IMG/VR virus record: IMGVR_UViG_3300025684_000066
Location: 1 to 24,451 of that record
Strand: one strand, 5' to 3'
Length of the DNA stretch: 24,451 nt
From: a virus
Made by a program: the position numbers and the translations under genes. The first letter of the stretch is position 1, and every line of letters starts with the position of its first letter. Of the stretch, positions 21,786 through 24,451 are shown one piece after another. Below the pieces are notes generated by a model. That model saw only the letters and a program-made list of their open reading frames with translations, had not been told where the DNA came from and made no database searches.

Positions 21786-21916
21786 GATTTATCCTCTAAC
21801 AGTATTTTTTTAAGTTCGGGGATTGTTAATCCGGTTTCACATGACAAATCTAAAAGAGTCATGTTTAGGTTGCGATCGTAATACTCACATATTTCTTCGG
21901 GAGTCATTTCGTTCAT
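21782..21916 (-). CDS. 44-residue HTH-like small phage protein
   Basis: The product opens MNEMTPEEICEYYDRNLNMT and continues LLDLSCETGLTIPELKKILL. The second part reads as a short helix-turn-helix-like unit, and the whole resembles small phage proteins of the form 'MTPExIxxxYxxNxxLTLxxLxxxxGxxxxELKxLL'. GGAG is located nine bases upstream. The stop overlaps the next ATG. A DNA-binding role is possible but unproven. Confidence 0.6.
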   Translation of the reverse strand: MNEMTPEEICEYYDRNLNMTLLDLSCETGLTIPELKKILLEDKS

Positions 21917-21918
21917 GG

Positions 21919-22272
21919 TTAGTACTCCGATGGCAACATATGTGTATGTGCGCCAAGTTCGTTGCGTACAGACCAGATCTTTATCTCTGGTTCAGGGAAG
22001 TCGGTGAACGGCACTTTCCACCTGCTTAGTGGTACGTCGTCCCCGTTGGTCATTGTTATGGTCGCGCTGTCGTCTTCATGCACAATCATTGTGGTTTGTG
22101 CCCAGTCTGCGTTGTGTTTGTCTAGGTGGGCTTGTATGGAGTCAAACAGCCAATAAGCACCGGCTGTTTCGGCTACATAGAGCGCGCCTTCAGTCATGAC
22201 GCTATTTGTTAAGGGTGACCAGCGGGTAAAAGTCGCGCTGCCATAAAATTCATCAAGTTGTAGTGCTGACAT
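21919..22272 (-). CDS. DUF6876 family protein
   Basis: A 117-residue protein that I recognise as DUF6876 from its pattern: FYGSATFTRWSPL, then TEGALYVAETAGAYWLFDSI (AGAYWL at residues 37-42) and the C-terminal FTDFPEPEIKIW. The family is widespread in phages and mobile elements, and its function is unknown. AAGGA is correctly spaced before the ATG. It stops two bases before the start of the HTH-like gene downstream, within the small-gene train. Confidence 0.8.
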   Translation of the reverse strand: MSALQLDEFYGSATFTRWSPLTNSVMTEGALYVAETAGAYWLFDSIQAHLDKHNADWAQTTMIVHEDDSATITMTNGDDVPLSRWKVPFTDFPEPEIKIWSVRNELGAHTHMLPSEY

Positions 22273-22288
22273 AAGTTTTTCCTTTTAT

Positions 22289-22621
22289 TTAGTTGTTTTT
22301 TGCGAACAGTAATTGTTCAGTGGGCGTTAAACACTCTAGGTGCACTTTCCAGGCTCCGTCATCAAACTCGTGCCGGTCAGTGTTTTCACCGTAGACTTGG
22401 TATACACCGATGTCTTCGTCTAACCCGATAGGCTTAGGGCACCTGTCGCATTCCATTTGCATGCATTTGGCGCACGCGTATCCGTCACGGTACTCAGTTG
22501 TACCGTCTGGCAACTCGTGGTTGTGGCCTGCTGGTATCCGGTTTACGAAATTTCCTGAACCGAAATAAGTTGGTTGCTCGCAGTACACGCAAGCGTATGG
22601 CGAATTGTTGTATTTATTCAT
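22289..22621 (-). CDS. Cys-rich, zinc-ribbon-like protein
   Basis: A 110-residue protein with paired cysteines C11-x2-C14, C50-x2-C53 and C58-x2-C61, a later C97, and histidines between them, consistent with one or two zinc-binding knuckles. No catalytic motif is visible. The ATG overlaps the stop of the upstream 58-residue gene and has no ribosome site of its own, so translation is probably coupled. Its function is unknown; an adaptor or nucleic-acid-binding role is the simplest guess. Confidence 0.6.
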   Translation of the reverse strand: MNKYNNSPYACVYCEQPTYFGSGNFVNRIPAGHNHELPDGTTEYRDGYACAKCMQMECDRCPKPIGLDEDIGVYQVYGENTDRHEFDDGAWKVHLECLTPTEQLLFAKNN

Positions 22622-22794
22622 GAGTGTGTGTATCCATCAGGTTCGATGCCTAGCCACATGCCAGACCAGTGAACGAGTACGGCGCAATCAAAAGTGGCGC
22701 ATACTGTTCTGCGGAATGCTAAGTAGCTTTTGCCCTGGTTGTTTCTTGTCCAGACACGTTTTAGGGAGGTTTGTTGTGCTTTGCTAAGTTTCAT
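22618..22794 (-). CDS. 58-residue conserved phage protein (GMWLGIEPDGYTHS end)
   Basis: The product opens MKLSKAQQTSLKRVWTRN and ends GMWLGIEPDGYTHS. Both ends match a small protein recalled from many phages, with the same 'KAQQxxLKRV' opening and 'MWLGIEPDGYTHS' end. Its length suits that family. The function is unknown. The leader GAGGAGCGTGAACC directly before the ATG is one of four similar ribosome sites here. Its start overlaps the upstream stop and its stop overlaps the next start. Confidence 0.75.
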   Translation of the reverse strand: MKLSKAQQTSLKRVWTRNNQGKSYLAFRRTVCATFDCAVLVHWSGMWLGIEPDGYTHS

Positions 22795-22916
22795 GGTTCA
22801 CGCTCCTCGTTTTTTCTATTAAATGACTTGTCTTTTTCTAAGAGGTACATTCCGTATATAAACAATCCGACTATTCCGATTACTGGAGTAATGTAGATTG
22901 CGTCTAATAAACTCAT
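22791..22916 (-). CDS. 41-residue single-span membrane protein
   Basis: The product opens MSLLDAIYITPVIGIVGLFI, with one hydrophobic span (residues about 7-26) and a charged tail (LEKDKSFNRKNEEREP). GAGGAGCGTGAATC precedes the ATG. Its last codons coincide with the ribosome site of the next gene, so the tail NEEREP is partly dictated by that leader. The function is unknown. Confidence 0.6.
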   Translation of the reverse strand: MSLLDAIYITPVIGIVGLFIYGMYLLEKDKSFNRKNEEREP

Positions 22917-22932
22917 GATTCACGCTCCTCGT

Positions 22933-23151
22933 TTATAGGATGTAATGGGTAGTTGTTTTATCGAAGGTCTTCATTTCTTGTCGGATGGACATGGTCCGAT
23001 CTAGCATTTTTTTGCGTGAAATCGGTCTAGGGTTACCGTTGTTAGCCATACGATTCACAGCGTCGAGTTTTGATCTAGCGCGGATGCGGTGTTCAACCTC
23101 ATGTATTTCTGTGCATGTTATGACGTACGTGTGTAGTTGATCGCGACTCAT
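22933..23151 (-). CDS. 72-residue basic protein of unknown function
   Basis: The protein opens MSRDQLHTYVITCTEIHEVE and continues with HRIRARSKLDAVNRM, an alternating strand then helix reminiscent of small phage proteins with a beta-beta-alpha fold. The C-terminal half is basic. GAAGAGCGTGAGAC before the ATG is a variant of the shared leader. Its ATG overlaps the upstream stop (ATGA). No function can be assigned. Confidence 0.6.
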   Translation of the reverse strand: MSRDQLHTYVITCTEIHEVEHRIRARSKLDAVNRMANNGNPRPISRKKMLDRTMSIRQEMKTFDKTTTHYIL

Positions 23152-23330
23152 GTCTCACGCTCTTCTGGGTAGTTCAGGTTAACTAGGTACTGGTCTTCGC
23201 CTACCTGGTCGACGAATCCACTTAGTAGTGCTTGTTCTAGTAGTTCGTCAGCGTTTTTTTCGAAGTTAAAGCTAGGGGCTTGGCTCAGGTACAGCTCTTT
23301 TTTGGTTATGATTTGTGGTTCGTTGTTCAT
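23148..23330 (-). CDS. 60-residue acidic protein, first gene of the small-gene train
   Basis: The product opens MNNEPQIITKKELYLSQAPS and includes LLEQALLSGFVDQVGEDQYL. The leader GAGGAGCGCGAACC precedes the ATG. It lies directly downstream of the promoter/operator complex at 23386-23428, so it is probably the first product of that transcript. Its C-terminus YPEERET overlaps the ribosome site of the next gene. The function is unknown. Confidence 0.6.
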   Translation of the reverse strand: MNNEPQIITKKELYLSQAPSFNFEKNADELLEQALLSGFVDQVGEDQYLVNLNYPEERET

Positions 23331-23385
23331 GGTTCGCGCTCCTCGTGAGTGGGTGACCTCCGTCTTGGTGGTCAGTGGTTTGGGG

Positions 23386-23428
23386 TAATAGTGCAGCTAA
23401 TAATAGATACGCTAATATCGCTAGTCAA
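23386..23428 (-). promoter_or_regulatory. strong promoter with two overlapping operators
   Basis: On the minus strand TTGACT (23423-23428), a 17-bp spacer and TATTAT (23400-23405) give a near-consensus sigma70 promoter. Two 17-bp repeats cover the spacer, the -10 and the start region: TAATAGT-GCA-GCTAATA (23386-23402, 14 of 14 arm positions) and TAATAGA-TAC-GCTAATA (23401-23417, 13 of 14). They are offset by 15 bp. This would be the main repressible promoter for the small-gene train. Confidence 0.75.
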
Positions 23429-23450
23429 ATTTCGTCCCTATGGCGGACAT

Positions 23451-23486
23451 AAAAAAACCCACCCGACCACAAGGATCGGATGGGTG
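23451..23486 (-). terminator. rho-independent terminator after the 228-residue gene
   Basis: On the minus strand ACCCATCCGATCC pairs with GGTCGGGTGGGT (one bulge, one G-T pair) around a 4-base loop and is followed by seven T. It lies just past the stop at 23505, isolating that gene from the promoter downstream. Confidence 0.8.
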
Positions 23487-23504
23487 TAGGGGGAATCCTA
23501 CGTA

Positions 23505-24191
23505 TTAAGCAGCTTTCTTTTTAGCTGCTTTGGGTTTCTGCTTAGCACCAAATACGTGCGTTGATGCATGCTCACGTTTTTTGGCTTTCGCTTGCGCGCC
23601 AAACTCTAAGGACTTCTCTGCTAACACTGACAACATGTCATTGAAGTCCATGATCATGTGAGTGTGCTCGTAAACTTGCTGCTCTTCATCGACGCACTCT
23701 TTCTCTGCAAAGAGGAACAGTGGATCGAGGTCTGTCATGTAGTTCATCTCACTGCACATCCACGAGTGGAGCTCATTGAGGATCTGGAAATCATCCATGA
23801 GGGTTACTTCGACATCTCTCAGTGCTGCGGACTCGATGTTGCCTGCCTGCTCTGCAACTGACTGCGAGAAATCCAAACCATTTGCCATATCGCGTTGCTT
23901 GCCAGAGTTGGCTACCTTGCGGGCTGCCCAACAGCAGTTGTTCATGACCTGCTGCACGAAAGACAACATGTGCTCTGGCTTCTCAGACATCTCTGGTATT
24001 GGAGTACCTGCCCGCACTGCTTCTAGGCGTGATGCCTGGCGTTTCTCGGCAAGATCTAGCATGACGTTTGCGATGCGGTTCGCGGCTAGCGGTGCGTGGT
24101 TCGCGTCGACCAAGTTGGCAATAGTGCCGGTGCGGTTCTTGCTGCTAGACATGTTAGTGATTACGGTGTCGATAAAAGTTACATTGTTCAT
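23505..24191 (-). CDS. 228-residue helical protein with Lys/Ala-rich tail, unknown function
   Basis: A soluble protein with GGAGG placed before its ATG. The N-terminal half contains NRTGTIANLVDANHAPLAAN and a helix NVMLDLAEKRQASRLEAV. The middle is acidic and Met/Trp-rich (DDFQILNELHSWMCSEMNYM). The tail KPKAAKKKAA is basic and histone-like, suggesting contact with DNA or RNA. No known family is recognised. It sits between two terminators and so is probably transcribed separately from its neighbours, or receives read-through from the right. Its size and position make it one of the more conspicuous unassigned genes of the window. Confidence 0.7.
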   Translation of the reverse strand: MNNVTFIDTVITNMSSSKNRTGTIANLVDANHAPLAANRIANVMLDLAEKRQASRLEAVRAGTPIPEMSEKPEHMLSFVQQVMNNCCWAARKVANSGKQRDMANGLDFSQSVAEQAGNIESAALRDVEVTLMDDFQILNELHSWMCSEMNYMTDLDPLFLFAEKECVDEEQQVYEHTHMIMDFNDMLSVLAEKSLEFGAQAKAKKREHASTHVFGAKQKPKAAKKKAA

Positions 24192-24238
24192 AGCGTCCTC
24201 CAGGACAAAAAGTGCTTAGACCGAATAGCCCAAGTCAT

Positions 24239-24278
24239 AAAGAAAACCGACCGATAACCATGTAATGGTTATCGAATC
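24239..24278 (-). terminator. rho-independent terminator after the 34-residue membrane peptide
   Basis: A perfect 10-bp stem CGATAACCAT / ATGGTTATCG with a 3-base loop, extended by an outer CCG/CGG pairing, is followed on the minus strand by TTTTCTTT. It lies about 25 bases downstream of the micro-ORF stop and 48 bases before the next gene start. Confidence 0.8.
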
Positions 24279-24302
24279 GGCTTGGTATCACTGCGGTTTG
24301 GT

Positions 24303-24407
24303 TTAGTTCTGAACTAGAACTACTAAGATCGTGAGTAGTACTGCTGCAACTGGGATTAACACCGCTGTTGCGACTACAACTGCTGCTACTTCTAATACAG
24401 TTTTCAT
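24303..24407 (-). CDS. 34-residue single-span membrane peptide
   Basis: The product opens MKTVLEVAAVVVATAVLIPV and continues with Val/Leu/Ala-rich residues to VLVQN, so nearly the whole chain is one or two membrane spans. GAGGAGG lies eight bases before the ATG, an excellent ribosome site, and a terminator follows. This strong signal pair supports a real gene despite its size. The overlapping longer frame at 24235-24432 is low-complexity serine and lacks such a site. The function is unknown. Confidence 0.6.
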   Translation of the reverse strand: MKTVLEVAAVVVATAVLIPVAAVLLTILVVLVQN

Positions 24408-24451
24408 TAGTGACCTCCTCGCGGTTTAACAAAGTCGAATGGATTGTAGTT

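Larger units (their letters stand above)
22795..23348 (-). repeat. four copies of a ribosome-site leader, consensus GAGGAGCGTGAACC-ATG
   Basis: Nearly identical leaders precede the genes starting at 22794 (GAGGAGCGTGAACC), 22916 (GAGGAGCGTGAATC), 23151 (GAAGAGCGTGAGAC) and 23330 (GAGGAGCGCGAACC). The conserved block extends past the Shine-Dalgarno into the spacer. In two cases it also encodes the end of the preceding protein (EER-E). It looks like a duplicated start-site module; other minus-strand genes in the window use unrelated leaders. Confidence 0.65.

Noticed and set aside
24235-24432. 65-codon Ser-rich minus-strand ORF
   Set aside because: It passes through a terminator stem and overlaps the better-supported 34-residue membrane peptide in another frame.
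1-24451. CRISPR arrays, complete tRNA or rRNA genes, insertion sequences
   Set aside because: None seen. The tRNA-like block at 7729-7748 is only a 3' fragment, and no transposase or array of equal spacers is present.

Overview
The window is a stretch of a temperate tailed bacteriophage (Caudoviricetes). The evidence is a block of tail genes, a tyrosine integrase with an attachment-site-like sequence beside it, an XRE-type regulator, and a phage replication module (family A DNA polymerase, primase-polymerase/helicase, SNF2-type helicase, two PD-(D/E)XK nucleases). The putative attachment core matches the 3' end of a gammaproteobacterial-type tRNA-Ser gene, and several protein types are common in marine phages. 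A gammaproteobacterial, possibly marine, host is therefore an inference, not a demonstrated fact. Phage genes lie on both sides of the attachment core, so the sequence looks like the unintegrated (attP) form and not a prophage boundary.

Layout. From 1 to 7582 the plus strand carries late structural genes: a small conserved protein, a large virion protein, a 1113-residue tail tip/fibre protein with a lambda-J-like C-terminus and a very long Ala/Ser/Thr repeat region, two small tail-appendage proteins, a tail assembly chaperone, a C-terminally anchored membrane protein and three tiny ORFs, one interrupted by an amber codon. From 7583 to 7821 there is no gene, but there is an attP-like core, repeated GTCACA hexamers and an integrase promoter. 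The integrase follows (plus strand) and converges on a small excisionase/AlpA-like gene. From about 8786 to the right edge all genes are on the minus strand.

Reading the minus strand in its own direction (right to left): a 34-residue membrane peptide and a terminator; a 228-residue unknown protein and a terminator; a strong promoter overlapped by two operators; a train of about 13 small overlapping accessory genes, including DUF6876 and Cys-rich proteins; a second operator pair; DUF3310, two small genes, DNA polymerase, a CsrA-like protein and the primase-polymerase/helicase; a third promoter/operator; a Cas4/RecB-like nuclease and terminator; a cassette of tiny overlapping membrane proteins; a GP88-like Cys-rich protein; a fourth promoter/operator; the SNF2 helicase, an unknown coiled-coil protein, an SSB-like protein, a VRR-NUC nuclease, the XRE regulator and the xis-like gene.

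The most interesting observation is a recurring 17-bp inverted repeat with 7-3-7 geometry, TA(A/T)TAG(C/T)-NNN-(A/G)CTA(A/T)TA. Near-perfect or perfect copies sit in most minus-strand intergenic gaps and overlap predicted -10 elements. This suggests one repressor, most simply the XRE protein at 9069-9635, controls a dispersed set of early promoters. Other points of note are a phage CsrA-like protein in the replication operon, a polymerase with Leu at the position equivalent to E. coli Pol I Phe762, and a train of overlapping micro-membrane proteins. No endolysin, terminase, portal or capsid gene is visible; they presumably lie outside the window.
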